Counted from the stretch's first letter, positions 11,559 through 24,228 are shown. The stretch is 64,000 nt of DNA from Chenopodium formosanum (GCA_024500155.1 CM044877.1:64002001-64066000); one strand, 5' to 3'. Notes: a model not told the origin generated them from the sequence alone. Made by a program: numbers and translations.

Positions 11559-12219
11559 CTTAGACACTTGGTGGTTGTAAGTTCTCGTCATTCTCAAACG
11601 ATAAATTTCATGTCTAAGTGTCGTATTGCCTCTTGCCTCAGGATGAAAATCCAAGGCGGTCTTCATAGCCCCCCAATTGGCGTTCTCATCGTATTGCATT
11701 AATCGGAGAGTTGGTTCGTTCATCTCAATTGGGAGCACAACTCTGCGCCATAGACTAAGAAGAATGGGGTCTTCCCTGTGGAGCTCTTTGTTGTTGTCCG
11801 TATAGACCACAAAACATTAACTAACTCATCAGCCCATAGGACGTCTGCCTTCTCAAGCTTGCGCTTGATACCATTGGAGATAAGTTTGTTGTAGGCCTCA
11901 ACCTGGCCGTTAGCTTGAGGACGGTCGACCAAAGCAAAATAGTGAGTTATGCCCTGGTCACTTAGCCATTCCTTGAGTTGGCGCGTCTCGAACTGAGGTC
12001 CATTATTAAATACCATGGACTGTGGTACCCCATAACAAGTAGTGATGTTCTTCCAGATAAAGGTTGACACGCCGTCCACTTAATTCCTCGAACGGCCTCG
12101 GCCTCGACCCACTTGGTGAAGTAGTCTACCGCCACCAGCACATAACGTCTTTGGCCAAACGCTGGAGTGTACGACCTTAAGATATCCATGCCCCATTTGG
12201 CAAAGGGAAGTTGACCACT
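11559..12219 (-). pseudogene. Integrase fragment of a Tat-lineage Ty3/gypsy element
   Basis: Three overlapping minus-strand frames together cover the integrase core: YVLVAVDYFTKWVEAEAV, then FNNGPQFETRQLKEW, then DRPQANGQVEAYNKLI and TGKTPFFLVYGAE, ending in the C-terminal part near 11560. Two frameshifts join them. The second catalytic Asp (usual DNG) is Asn here (NNG), so the enzyme would be dead even without the frameshifts. Tat/Ogre affinity is inferred from the YGAE and VEAYNK-type sequence. The fragment is cut on the left by the Athila insertion and on the right by the family A LTR starting at about 12220. Confidence 0.85.
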
Positions 12220-14134
12220 TTAGACACCCATTTGTGTCTCCCCAAAACCAAACCCAGTGATGAATATCTTTCGCATTGAATCATAATCGAATGAAGTGAA
12301 AGTGTGGAAAGTCTAATGTTGCGGTTAGTTTTATAAAAAAATCTTTCTTTTTGTTTTCGAAAACCTGCTCTATTTTATAAAAATAGCCAGTACAGTCAAT
12401 TTTGGTCCATGACAAAGGTCTAATGATGGTGTAGTTGGATGGGGCTCAAAAAGAGCTTTCCAACAATATATTATAAGCCCAATTCCGATGAATAATGAGG
12501 ATGTTATGGCCAAAATACTAAATTGGGCCCGGTTTGGTTCTTATATGCGGCCCATTGATCTAGAGAAGGGCCTATTATTTATCATTCCTAAAGATATTAA
12601 GATTGATTATAGTCTTCTATAATCATCTAGAAGGTTCTTTTAAGTCCTAAAGGAATTAGGATTGATAATTATGTATATGAGTTTTACTTGGAATAAAATA
12701 AGTGTTTTATGTGAAAATACGATTTTACCCCTAACACGGATTTCACGACTCAATTTTATCGAGAAGTGGATTGTGCATTGCAAACGGGTTGAAAATCACT
12801 ACATCGCCTGACGACAAGTTCGTCGCCTGGCGCTACAGTACAGTGCTTGGCGCCAAGTTTGTCGCCTGGCGACGAGCTCTGGTTTTGGCGACAGGATGTT
12901 GCTTTATTCCTTTTCGAACTCTAACTCTTTTCTATCAATTCCGGACTATTTTATTTTAAATAGGGTCCTTGGACCTTCATTTTCAATTACCAGAATTCTC
13001 TAATTCTTCTTTCTCTCTAAGCTAAAGCTTATTCTCTCTCCCTCTTTCTAGCCTAGCGTTTTCAAACACAATTCCTCATACATTAGCATTAGAAACACCT
13101 AGCCAAGTTCGAAGTTGCCTTCGCCCTAGACGTGAAAGGTTTGATATTTTTGAGGGTTTGGTCCCAAATCCCTATTTCAATTATTTAATTTAATTGTTAT
13201 GATTTATATTTTCCTTAAAGTTACTGATGCGTGTATTTTGTTTTTAGAAAGAGGTATGAGGCATCGAAGTAAGTACTTTAATTGTTTTATTGATCTTTTG
13301 ATATAGAAATCATGTTTAGATTATTATTTTGATTCCTAGTATCATGTTACGATGTTTTATTGCTTCCTAGTATCATGTTTAGGGTAATAATTAAGTTTCT
13401 TATATCAATTATGATTTCTATGATGCTTCCTATTTCTTTCCTAATATCATGTTAGTATCATGTTAGGGCTAAAGCTTTGATCTTTGATGTTTAGTGACAT
13501 GCTAGGGTTTGTTATTAATTTTATTAGTATCATGCCTAGTATCTTGCTATTATTATTATGCTTTAACATGATTATTTTAATTGTGATTATTGTTATTTTT
13601 ATGATTATTATGTTGCTCGATATATTTATTGTTATTGCTTGATTACGCCTTTTATGCATGTTTAAAGGGAATTTGTACTTGTAATCACGCTTAATAAGAT
13701 AATTAATAATCTAGTTAGGTTAATTTGATTATAATTCAAGTGATCACCAATAATAGATTTGTTTGTGCATTAATATTCAACCAACATAGATAAACAGGTT
13801 TAGGGTAAACCTAATGATTGCATGATAGTAAGAAAGCGCACATGAATACGAGTAGAATAAAGTAAAGGCCTATTTTATAGGGAGAGTTCTTTATCTTTTA
13901 GATTGGATTCGTACCCTCATCCCCGAACACCAGTCATGGTTCCAGACCTATTGGAGTTAATGATCTCCTGGATCGTTAAGGGGTGTAACCTTCACCCTGT
14001 AAACGGTTTATAAGTTCGTAAACCTTGTTGGCGACTCTTTTACTCTAACTTTCTTCCCTTTGGACGCAACCATACCTAAGTGTATGATCACAGTGGGGCT
14101 CAAGTTTGGGGTAATGCTTGAAATATTCCCTACA
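12220..14134 (+). repeat. Family A 5' LTR (about 1,915 bp)
   Basis: Begins (T)TAGACACCCATTTGTGTC, one base short of the family's TGTAGACACCC start, and ends ATATTCCCTACA just before the primer site. Related LTRs lie at 26258-28156 and 44796-46026 (opposite strand), and a more distant one in family B. A block of GTCGCCTGGCGAC-like palindromes (12805-12895) lies just upstream of a TATA-like TTTTAAATAG (about 12953-12962). No coding region. Confidence 0.85.
12805..12895. repeat. GTCGCC/GGCGAC palindromic motifs in family A U3
   Basis: About six short motifs such as CGCCTGACGACA, GTCGCCTGGCG, TTGGCGCCAA and TCGCCTGGCGACGA in 90 bp. Similar motifs recur in the leader at 14440-14535 and in the other family A LTRs (27480-27570). 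Confidence 0.75.
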
Positions 14135-14139
14135 GTTTT

Positions 14140-14157
14140 TGGCGACTCCACTGGGGA
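14140..14157 (+). promoter_or_regulatory. Primer binding site, tRNA-Arg type
   Basis: TGGCGACTCCACTGGGGA, five bases after the LTR end. It fits the 3' end of a plant tRNA-Arg with acceptor stem GACTCCG, the primer type known from Ogre/Tat elements; one mismatch from the family B site. Confidence 0.85.
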
Positions 14158-15748
14158 GGATTTCTATTTTAATTCCTATAATTTATTTTGGCAATGATTT
14201 AGAATGAGTGGATGAGACTCGAAAAGTTCTAAGTATTTCATGTGCGTAATTTTGATTAACATTATTATCATATGCATAAAAAAGGTTCTCATTGGAAAGA
14301 CCATCCGTAATGAGTAAAATACATAGGATTTTCACATGTAGGAAATTTGAGAAATATCTTTCACAACTAGAATCGAAATAATACTGCAAAAACTGGAAAA
14401 TTCTAAGAACACAGAAAGCTGTCGAGGCATGTAGGAACTAGCGCTGAGAAAACAGAGCTTGTCGCCAATTATATGGCTATGTCTCCTGGCGATAGCATTA
14501 TCTTTTGGCAACAGACTCTGTCGTCTCGCACCGTGTTCTTCTAATACTGAGCCAGAACTCTTCCTTCTTGTTTTGACTAGTTCTAGCACTGTTGGATCGA
14601 TTCGACTTCCTTACTGAGTTTTTCCTCTTTTCTAAAACCCATATGTGTTCTACATATGGACATAACCCTCTCGAAATTTATGCTCCATCTACCCGATCGA
14701 ACGCTCCTGGAAATGAAGGGTACATCCGAGATTGTTGAATTCACCAAACGATGGAATCGAGTTTAACTCGCGGGGTCCCATCCACATGCGCCAACCCTTC
14801 CAAAGGTAAGGATTTAGCACGGTGCATCCATACTCATAACCATGGACCCTCTTTGAGTAACCTATATCCTTGAACTTTAGAGAACTAGAGCCATGGATAG
14901 GTTGCAAACTCATTGCATCATATTGTGATTACTTGACTACTTATGCATTCTTTTGCTTGTGCATAACCTATATGTGTTTACACTAACCGTTTGTTTGACT
15001 TGTGATTAAGTCTAAATAAACTAATTAATGACTAAAAGGACTTTGCCTAATTAATTAATTAATTAACTCGATTAATTAAAGGCTAATAGATTAATCAAAC
15101 CGACTTAGTACGAATTTAGGCCTGTCTCTTTAGAGTAAAAATACAGAAAACAGTCCCAGGTCGATGTTCCAGCAATGGCGCAAAGGTTTGGGCTATGGTG
15201 CCAAACGCTACTGTGCAACGTCGGGCGACAACTCTATCGTCTGGCGATGCACTTCAGTGTGCGTCGACAGTTTAGTTTATTGCTCGAGTCATCACGACGA
15301 GTCTAATTACACAATTTACTAATCAGTTTGACCGGTTTATTAATGACATTAGCCATGTTTAGTCTTTATTTAAGTCTAAGCACTTATTCTCATGGTCATA
15401 CACAAGAGTCAAAGCATGTCACTTGCACTCACTAATAAAGCACACACTTATTATGTATGTTACACTTTGACCACGTCTAGGGTAAGTCGGATATTAATCC
15501 TCCAATTAAACCACACTTGTTTGAACCCATATACTTTATTCCCAAAAATATGCACCCTATTTTTGTTTTTTTTTTTTAAAAACCAGTAAAGTCAAAGTCA
15601 ATTTGAGTCAAGTCATTAAAACAAATAAAATGGTTTAATTTACAGCGCGTGGTAAAGAAAGGAAGGGCGTTTAATCAAGGAAAACACCTTCGTTGAAGTT
15701 CAAATTTTTGATAAACAATTCAGTCGGAAAAGAAAAGCTAAGAAGATA
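14158..15748 (+). other. Family A 5' leader
   Basis: Untranslated leader of about 1.6 kb between primer site and gag, also present in family B (33237-34700) and, reversed, at 40492-41750 plus 44446-44771. It contains GGCGA/CGCCA palindromic motifs (14440-14535) and a conserved block around 14640-14900. I see no gene in it. Confidence 0.75.
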
Positions 15749-16864
15749 ATGGCAAGTCAAGAAGAATTCAATGAACTTAAGAAGCAAATGGCTAGCATGA
15801 CTGAGGTGTTGAAGGCTTTAACCCTTCAAATCAATGACCCTGTGAAACAACAACAAATGGAGCTTATGCAAGAAAGCTTGAGCAAAATATCCAATGACTA
15901 TAGATTCCAGAGCATTAGCTCGCAAGGGGTCTCGGTGGACAAGGAGCTTCTTCCACAGAAGTTCAATGCCAACGACATCCCTAGGTTCAAGGCAACAGAC
16001 AATCCTTATTTCCACTTAAGATCTTTTGAGACCATAATGAACATTAAGGGGATTGATAGGAGTCTTCATTCCTTGTTTTCTTTATCTCTTGAAACCATTT
16101 GTCAAAAATGGTTCTTTTTCCTTGACAAAGAGAAAACCTCTACTTGGGAATCTATTGTAGACGCTTTCATTGAAAGGTATAAATGTAATATTCAAATTAA
16201 AACTGATCATAGGGAACTTGAAATACTTTATCAAAAAGAGAATGAAGGTTACACTTCTTTCTTCAATAAGTGGAGGGAAATTTCCGCTAAGATGATTGAG
16301 GTACCTAGTGAAAAGGAATTTGTGAGGATGTTCATTAAGAACCTCTAAGAAAAGTACTCTAAACATCTTAAGTATCAAAAAAACTTGCATACCTTTAAGG
16401 CCGTCTATGACATTGGAATTAACATTGAAGACGACCTTGTAAAGCAAAAAGTTGCTAACAATAGCAACAATAGTGGCTAGAAAGGAAAGAAGAACGACAA
16501 TCCTTCTTATTCCGAAAACGCCCACTCTAGTAACAATGTTAGTACCTTTCATCTCATTGAAGTCTTAGCCATGGATAACCAAGGATCTAAGAAGTAAATA
16601 AGGAAAGACTTCACCCCCATTGGGATGAGCTATGATGCTGTCTTTTATCGACTCCATACTAAGGGACTCATTACTCCCATTGGACCTATTCAAGATCCCA
16701 CACCTGAAAAGAGATTTCCTAGTTGGAATCCAGATGCACATTGCAAGTACCATCAAGGTAGGGGTCATACTAATGAGAGTTGTTGGAAGCTAAAGGAGGC
16801 CATCCAATATTTGATCGAAAATAACAAGCTTCCTATTCCTCTAATTGGAAAGAAGATTGAGTGA
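15749..16864 (+). pseudogene. Family A gag (Tat lineage) with three nonsense codons
   Basis: One continuous frame of 372 codons from the ATG at 15749 to the TGA at 16862-16864, interrupted by TAA (16346-16348), TAG (about 16478) and TAA (about 16595). The N-terminal part contains a coiled-coil-like stretch (EFNELKKQMASMTEVLKAL) and a capsid-type domain (FHLRSFETIMNIKGI, WFFFLDKEKTSTWESIVDAF, FNKWREISAKM). The C-terminal part has CKYHQGRGHTNESCWKLKEA followed by IQYLIENNKLP, the zinc-knuckle-like signature of Tat/Ogre gag. All three stops could come from CAA/CAG by C-to-T change. No protease or pol follows, so even an intact version would belong to a non-autonomous element. Confidence 0.85.
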
Positions 16865-18316
16865 TGATAAAAACACAAGACACGAAGCAAGCTTTAACGA
16901 CAAGATTTCATGACCTTTTTTTCTTTTACTTTTTCATTCTTCTTTTCCTCAATAAGTCTAGCATAGGCACCTTTTATTTTCCTTAGATTTAATTTATATG
17001 TTATTTCTTTTTCCCTTTTAATAAAATGAGCATTTCTTTCCTCGCATATAATCATTGCATTGGAAAAAAAATTCATGTCGAACTAAGCACAAGGTATACC
17101 AATGATTTGAGGCACCCCTTGTAGCCTATCATATCATCTTTACCCTTTCAAATATACAATCCTTTCTTGATAAACCACTTTGAGCCTCGTCTGACGATAG
17201 ACCTTCGTTTCTTCAACCCACATCTACCTAACCTTGGGATGGGACAGTGTGCAACTTTTGCAATTTATAAAGATCAAAATAAATAAAAAAGCAATAAAAA
17301 AATAAAAGTGTACAAAAGGGCAAGTGTTCCAATGTCTCTGATATAAAAATATATTTGATAAGAACACGTCTCGTATTGGGTTTTTTATCGAGTGCTCGGT
17401 ACCATGCCTGAGAAACATGAATGCCAAGTGAGTGATAGACCGCATGTTCGGGATTGCCCACACTGATAAAAAAAAAAAATTCAAATGCATAAGAGAGAGA
17501 AAAATATAAACAAAAAAAGAAAAGAGAGCTAAAAAAAGAGTTAAAAGCCTCAAGCATAAAAATATAAAGTTTCAAAAGCAAGGTTGTACACCTCGGGGGC
17601 TTATCGAGGGTCTTGAGCCTTTATCCCTTTCTTCTATAACGTTTAGCCTAACTGCGTTACAACCCTTAAAAGACCTCTTTGAGGTATACACACACTTGTG
17701 CGAGGTTCGGCTAGAGCTACGTTCGGCTTGATTCCTAAAAGATACGTAGGCAACCTCACAAAGGGGTGCGATCGTAATAAAAATGTATTCCTTCATTCAT
17801 ATTTATATTCATCATGATCATGTCAAGGGATCTCCAATGTTCATCCCTATCTACTTAGAGATAGACATGGGGGCTTGATCCCTACATCTTTAGCTTCCCC
17901 AGCCTAAGAGTAACTACCATTTGACTCTTTTTAATATGCTTTCCCATACACTTATCCCTTTCGGCCTAACCTTAGTGTCACTTTCACTCACTACACAGAT
18001 ACATGACCAAATAGTCCTTCATTAGGAACCCTTTGTCATGAAATCTTAACACAACGTTGAAGCATACTTTGTCATAACAAAGCCACTTATCACTCTTCAT
18101 TGCATCAAAAAGTATGAAGTGCTTAGCCTCTGTGCCTATGTTACCCAAATACTTTCATCGTTAAGTCAACAATTGAGATAGCCTAGGATGAATTAATCCT
18201 TTCACCTTGAGAGATAGTATCAAACAACATTTGACTAAGCTCATTCAACATTAACCATAAAAAACTTCTTACTTTTTGTGTCTTTCTTTTTCGGGAGAAA
18301 GTCGGTACCCTCCACA
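16865..18316 (+). other. Family A 3' untranslated region, truncated at right
   Basis: No coding capacity. Shared with family B (34725-36165) and, in reverse, with 29535-30990, including the block TTTTTCGGGAGAAAGTCGGT near 18285-18305. Sequence resembling family A ends around 18316, where LTR G sequence starts. Confidence 0.75.
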
Positions 18317-18650
18317 GAGAGTTGCGCGCAACTGAATTAGTTGCGCGCGCCAGACCAACGCGACTCATTGAGATACGCGCAGTTTTTGCTGCGGTAGCAT
18401 TAAATTTAACCTAGGTGCCTCTAAATCTGTCATTATTGGGTCTTAAGCACAGGCTTAAGCCTAATTATGATCGGGTTTAGGTAATTGGACCTTGTTTTGT
18501 ATATGTTTTGGGTTAGGTTAGTCTTTTGTGTCTTTTGCGGTTTAGCCAGTCATCCATAAGCATTCTTCACTTCGATCTAACACGAAGATGGTTTTATTTA
18601 TCGTCATTACACTTCCTGTTGGGACAGGAGGCAAAAAGTATATGTCTACA
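18317..18650 (-). repeat. Partial LTR of family G
   Basis: Matches 23735-24059 (GTTGCGCGC motifs, the block CCTAGGTGCCTCTAAATC, end ATGTCTACA). Only the part equal to the LTR's own 5' end is present. It joins family A sequence at left and the middle of a family D LTR at right, so both junctions are rearrangements. Confidence 0.7.
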
Positions 18651-19462
18651 GATTTATATTTTTATTAAAGTTACTAATAATTAATTCATGATATAGCAAT
18701 TTAAAGGAGCGCGTGAAATGTGAGTAATTAATTAATTACTTATTTTATTTTCTTATTGCTAGTATCATGATTAGGGTTAATATTTGATTTGAATAACGTT
18801 ATTATTGTTAAATTGCTTCCAATATTAATGTTTATTCTATTATATTTTTTATGATCACTATATTCCATGTTAAAGGGAATATGTAATTGGAAATCACGCC
18901 TAATAAGATAATTTGGACAACCGATTTAGGTTCCTTTTTAATCTTGTTGTTAATGTTAGTTTAGCGTAATATTTTAGAATTATATGGTGCATTAATATTC
19001 AAAAAATTTAGCGTAATGTTAGTTTGGAGCCTTTAAGATCGCATGAATGCTTTTCACTATAAAAATCGAGTAAAGGCCAATACGGGCGAATGTGACTCCA
19101 TGACTCACTTCGTACCATCATCCCCGATTCTCCTTTTGTGGCTCCAAAAAATAGGGAGTTAGTAATGGAGTGCTGCGCGCTTCATTAATAGGGTATTCTT
19201 TATCTGGATCCTCCGGGGGCGAGGGCCAAACTCATCGATTATGAATTGGATGTAACCTTCACAGGCTAATCGTTGTTGCCTTTCGTTGTCCCTTAATCGT
19301 GGTTGCCTTTTATGATTTGTGAACGGTTTACATGTTCTTTAAAACTTGTAGGCGGCTCCCTACTTTATTTGTCCCTAATTGTATATGTCAATTCCCACTT
19401 CCTATGAGTGCCGAGCATATTCACACATGCTTAGTGTAGGCGCACTTCAAACGACGCCTACA
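18651..19462 (+). repeat. 3' part of a family D LTR
   Basis: Matches about 48460-49252 of the D LTR, from the TATTTTTATTAAAGTTACTAA block to the terminal CGACGCCTACA. The 5' part, with TATA box and palindromes, is absent. No recognisable primer site follows. Confidence 0.75.
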
Positions 19463-19606
19463 CGCGTGCGTCCTTGGATCTTGCGCTGGATGTGGTCGCA
19501 CAACTCAATGTGTTGCGCGCGCCACCTGCTCGTGCAATTTTTAATTTATTCTAGCAGTTTTTTTTTTCTTTTGTATTTCATTTTTTTTTATGTTTTTTTA
19601 TGCTAC
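19463..19606. other. Unclassified remnant left of solo LTR F
   Basis: GC-rich start with GTTGCGCGCGCC, like LTR G U3, then a T-rich stretch. Interrupted at 19607 by solo LTR F and presumably continuous with 22053 onward. Confidence 0.4.
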
Positions 19607-22052
19607 TGATCAAAGGATTTAGATAGTGTCGTTAGTCTACTAACCCTAAACAAATTATAATACCTAAACTACCCTAATACGAGTATAGGGGTAAGTAAAG
19701 GGTCGAACCCAAAAGGACTAAGTGTATCAATCTATGCTAATTAGACTACTAGGAAAGCTTGTGAGGTAAAGAGAGGTTCAATTAAACACTACTAAGAGCA
19801 AATAACTAAAACTAGGGAAAGTGGAATCCAATTACATCAATGCATTCAACAACATCAAACAATTAGATGAAAATGACCTCAATTAGGACGATTTACACAT
19901 TTAACTCACTCTCGCGCAATTAAACATGTTAATAATCCTACTAAACTAATTCACTCTCGTGCAACTAGCCTAGCAAAGATATGGAGGAATTTAGGGCTCT
20001 CAAACAACTCTTTTTCGCACAATTGATTGAAAACACAATTAAAAGCATAGAATCATTTAGCTAGAAAGATTCTAATCCGTAAAAGCATCATCCATACACA
20101 ATAATCAAGAAACAATTTCATACTAACCACAATCAATCATTAAATTAATTAACATAACCTTCTTCCATTTCCCTAGAACAAAACCTAAACTAACATGGTG
20201 AACAAAAACAAGGAAAACAAGGTAAAATAATAATAAAAGCAAGAATCAACAACTAAACTAATTAATCTACTCAAATAAACAAATAAATAAGCAAAAACAA
20301 TAATAAATGAAAGCAATAAAGGTGAGAGAAAGTTAGGAAAACTCATTGAATTTATGAGAGAAAAAATCCACAAATTTGCTTCTTCAAAATCCCAAAAACT
20401 CCATGAAAAATCCAATTTTTCTCTCTCTAAACTACTCCTAACCCTAAGAGAGTGAAAATAAAAGAGCTAAAACTAATCTAATCTAATCTAGGGTAAAAAT
20501 TAATTGTTAAGAGTCATGAGAAAATAACCCCAAAGGGGTATTTATAATACAAGGCTAAATAAAATAAAGTAAAAGAGAAAACTAAAAAGAAATAAAAACT
20601 AAACTAAAATAATTAAAATAACTAAACTTAAAAACCAAAAATAAAACTAAACTAAAAATAAAATAAAATAAAAGAGAATGAAAAGAAAAAGGAAAACAAA
20701 ACAAAACCCAACAAATTCCCCAAAACCGTACAAACCCAAAAATCCCACCAGACCCCTTTCTCCTTCCCTTTCGATCTTGGCTGCTCTGTTCATCATCCAA
20801 TAATTCACCACCACGCATCATCATCAACGGCTCAAATCAGCATCATTCTAGCATCAGATCGTGGCCATCCAATTCTCATTAAAATCACGTGAAAAGCTCG
20901 TGATTGACCCACGAATGCGCGCCTGTGAAGACATCGCGAAGAGGTCGCGCAAATGCTACTGCCTCGACTCTGTTTTGAACTCCAATTGCGTGCGCTTTCT
21001 GACAGGGTTGCGCGGCCGCGAGTTTCAGCTCTGTGAGTTTGGGTGTTGGGCGAAATGCGGCTGTAATTGGTGAGTAATTGGGTTGGATATTTGGGTGGTT
21101 AATTGTGGGTGAAGGGCTGGTGGTTTAATTGGTGTTGCGTGAGTGATTGTGAGGAATTGCGGGGCTGATGGGTTGTTTGGTGGTGGTTCAGGGTGGTATA
21201 TTGGAGGTGGTAATTGTTGTTGCGGGTTGTGGAGGGATGATAGGTGTTGTTGGTGGTTCAACTGGTGGTTGACGATGGTTCTGGGTGGTGGTGATTGGAG
21301 TGGTTGTAATTGTGATTGGTTGCGTTGTTGGTGTTATTGTGGGGTTGCTTGCGTGAGTGATTGTGAGGAGTTGGTGGTGATGTGGGGTGGTAAGTGGTGA
21401 GCTACGAATTGTTGTTGTTGGGTTTGTGAGGTTGTGTTGAGAAGGCAGGGAGCAGGGGAAGTGATGTTGTGTGTGTTGTTTGGGGTGGTGTAGGATAGGA
21501 GATGGGTGTGGTGTAGGTTAAGAGGTGGGCAGTAGGTTGGCTTGTGCATTATGCCTCGAACCTTGACCTCCGAACACAAATTTGACTTTGAAACCCGATC
21601 GACCACGGACCCGAAAACACCTATAACCAAAAACAACACGAGGGTGAAAAGGAAAATAAAATAAAATAAATAAAATAAAGTAAAATAAAATAAGATAAAT
21701 AAAGTAAAATAAAATAAAATAAAATGCTAAAACTAAAGAAATAATAAAATTAAATGAAATGAAATAAAATAAAATACGAAACAAAAATAAATAAGAAAAT
21801 GAGATAAAAAGAGAAATTATTAAAAATATAAACTAACGACTTAAACTACAAACATTAAAAGAAAGAAAAATAAAATAAAACACGAAAATAGACTAAAAAC
21901 TATAGAAAATTACAAAAATACTCAAAATAAAGAATAAAAGACAAGAATAATAGAATAATAGAAATAAAGGATATAAAAGGTGAAATTATTGGAAAATAAG
22001 CCGGAATACGACTCAATAAACACCCTAAAAGTGACATAAAAGTCACTTATCA
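19607..22052 (-). repeat. Athila-like solo LTR 'F' (2,446 bp) with near-matching target duplication
   Basis: On the minus strand it begins TGATAAGTGACTTTTATGTC and ends CTAAATCCTTTGATCA. The flanks are GCTAC (19602-19606) and ACTAC (22053-22057), a 4/5 match, as expected for an older 5-bp duplication. No internal element sequence is attached, so it is a solo LTR left by recombination. The start resembles that of the Athila LTR at 41751. TATA box on the minus strand at about 20532-20545 (TTATAAATACCCC); a GC-rich block with CGCGC motifs (20910-21030) lies upstream of it. The stretch 21060-21500 is strongly G/T-rich on the plus strand. Confidence 0.8.
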
Positions 22053-22616
22053 ACTACTCTCCGATTACGACTCAAAATTACGAAGGGACAACTTTGTAAT
22101 TGGGAACCTTAACAAAGCTAAAAGAAATAAAAAAGCTATCCTAAATACGTCAAACGTAGTCATGTAATCACATCAGCATACAATAAGTCAAGGTTCACAC
22201 GATGCATTTCTAAGGTCGCAAGCTTGGGTGTCCAAAGGTACCATATCTTAAGGAACGGTGCATAAATCATTCACTCAACGTGTTGACTCATGACATAGTC
22301 CTCCCAACATTTTGTTGGCGATATGAGTGGGATGATTGTTATTGATTTCGGGATAAAAGCCTAGTGTTGGCAACCCCTAGTCAATGAGCCAATCCCCAAA
22401 GGTTTTAGTGTGCTATGATTATGCATGACGCAATGTTTCTTGTTTGGTTTTTACTTTTGTGAAAAAGGAAGATATTATGCGTTCAAGTCTCTCTCTCTAA
22501 CAAGAGATTATCCAAGTTAGTTCTCATTACAATCCATAGGCAGCATAGTGTTGGAAATCTTTGACCATAACCAAATATTAATTTTGTAACCTCTAAGTCC
22601 CTATTGGAGTCGCAAC
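22053..22616 (-). other. Probable leader of a family G element
   Basis: Noncoding. Lies directly inside the LTR G end, after a decayed tRNA-Arg-like primer site (22598-22615). Nothing else recognised. Confidence 0.45.
22598..22615 (-). promoter_or_regulatory. Decayed primer binding site, tRNA-Arg type
   Basis: The plus strand reads TCCCTATTGGAGTCGCAA, about four mismatches from the complement of the family B primer site, one base from the LTR G start. Confidence 0.5.
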
Positions 22617-24059
22617 TGTAAGGAGGGTGTTCCCATCGTAGGGGATCTTTCTCCTTAGATGCCCATGGTCCTTTAAAATCCTAGGACTTTACACTTGTTA
22701 TGGTGTATTAGGATTTGAATTCCTTAATATTTGGGAGACCTTGAATTAGAAATGATCCTCTCATCACGCTTTTTTTGTAAGAAACAAGTAAGAGTCGCCA
22801 TAAACCTCGTTCACGCCTTTCTCCCAAGTAGAGTTCAAGGGATATTTAGCACGAATCTAAGTTTACCCATGCCCAAATTGGTCTACATGTACCAGAAATG
22901 ACTTTGGGAGCGAGGGTACTAAAATAGCGTTCCCTTTAGGGAGGAATCACTATTCTAGCCCTAGTTATGGCCTCTACTAGCTCTTCCTTTTTCACAATTT
23001 CATCACCGAACAATGTATGCAACGTGGTACCTAAAACTAAGTTAGTTGATTTTATTTACATGCATTAATCACATAGGAATTACATTGCAAAAGTCGTTAT
23101 TCTTATTTATTTAGTATTCCGGAATTAAACAAAATAAACAAGATTCGCCTTGGCTTAAGTGATCAACTAACAATTAATTATTCAATTCTATTCTTATTTA
23201 ATGCAAGATACTATGTGAATTTACTTAATTAAAGGTTCGTTTAAAGTGATCAAACAACACTAATTAATTAATTAAATTATTTTAAACAAGAACAAAAAGG
23301 TGATTGATCTAAGTGCTCGGGAATTTACCACTTCTCTTTGCTAAATCTTTGTTTAGAACACTCATGGACTCCTTATTGTTCGAAAACCTCCACCGTAGTA
23401 ACAAGTATTAAAGGGGATGAGTTTTTAGGACAAGGGGTTTGGTAGTTCACAAAGTTTCTGCCATTGTTTTAGGTTAATTTCTGTATGTTTGAGCCTTGTA
23501 TTAAGCCCCTATTTATAGGTAATAGGTACAATTAGGGTTTAACCATTCTACTGCAGCTGGTGTTGCGCGCATCTGAATGGGTTGCGAATGACAGCCCAGT
23601 GCAAGTTGATTGGATGAGCTGCTATAGGCAGCGCAACTAATTGTCTTGCACTCGGTATTATGGTAAGATTTGATTTTATATTTTCTTGGAATTTTAAATC
23701 TTCCGTAAGTGCATCACTAGTAGTTGCGCTTGGTGTTGCGCGCAACCTTGTGAGTTGCACGCGCCAGACCAGCGCGACTTATTAGGATGCGTGCGGATTT
23801 CTCTGCGACAGCATTGATTTTTTACCTAGGCGCCTCTAAATCCGTCATTTTTTAAGCTTGGGCTTAAACCTAATTATGATCGGGCTTAGTTGATTTGACC
23901 TTAATCCATTTATTTCTTGGCTAGGATAGTTTATTTTTATGTTATTGCAATTCAATCAGTTATCCATAAGTGTTCTTCACGTTAATCCAACACGAATATG
24001 GTTTATTTATTGTCATTGCACTTCCTGTCGAAACTGGAGGCCAAAAGTAAATGTCTACA
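22617..24059 (-). repeat. Family G LTR (1,443 bp)
   Basis: On the plus strand it runs from TGTAAGGAGGGTG to AAATGTCTACA; on the minus strand it therefore starts TGTAGACATTT. TATA box on the minus strand at about 23509-23518 (CCTATAAATA). GTTGCGCGCAAC-type palindromes (23560-23780) lie just upstream of it. The partial copy at 18317-18650 shares its 5' end. It abuts a family A LTR fragment at 24060. Confidence 0.7.
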
Positions 24060-24228
24060 AAGGGGTTTAACCTTCACCTTCTGAACGGTTTACAAGTTCC
24101 TAAAATTTGTTGGCTTCCTTCCCTTTTGGTGCCACCATGCTTAAATGTATGATCACAGTGGTGCCACCATTCTTAATAGTATGATCACAGTGGGGCTCAA
24201 GTGTGGGATGCTTGAAATATTCCTTACA
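24060..24228 (+). repeat. Last 170 bp of a family A LTR
   Basis: Matches 13979-14134 (from AAGGGGTGTAACCTTCACC to ATATTCCTTACA) with an internal duplication of the GTATGATCACAGTG block. Followed directly by copia-type DNA. Probably the far half of an LTR A into which LTR G moved; its other half was not found next to G. Confidence 0.7.
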
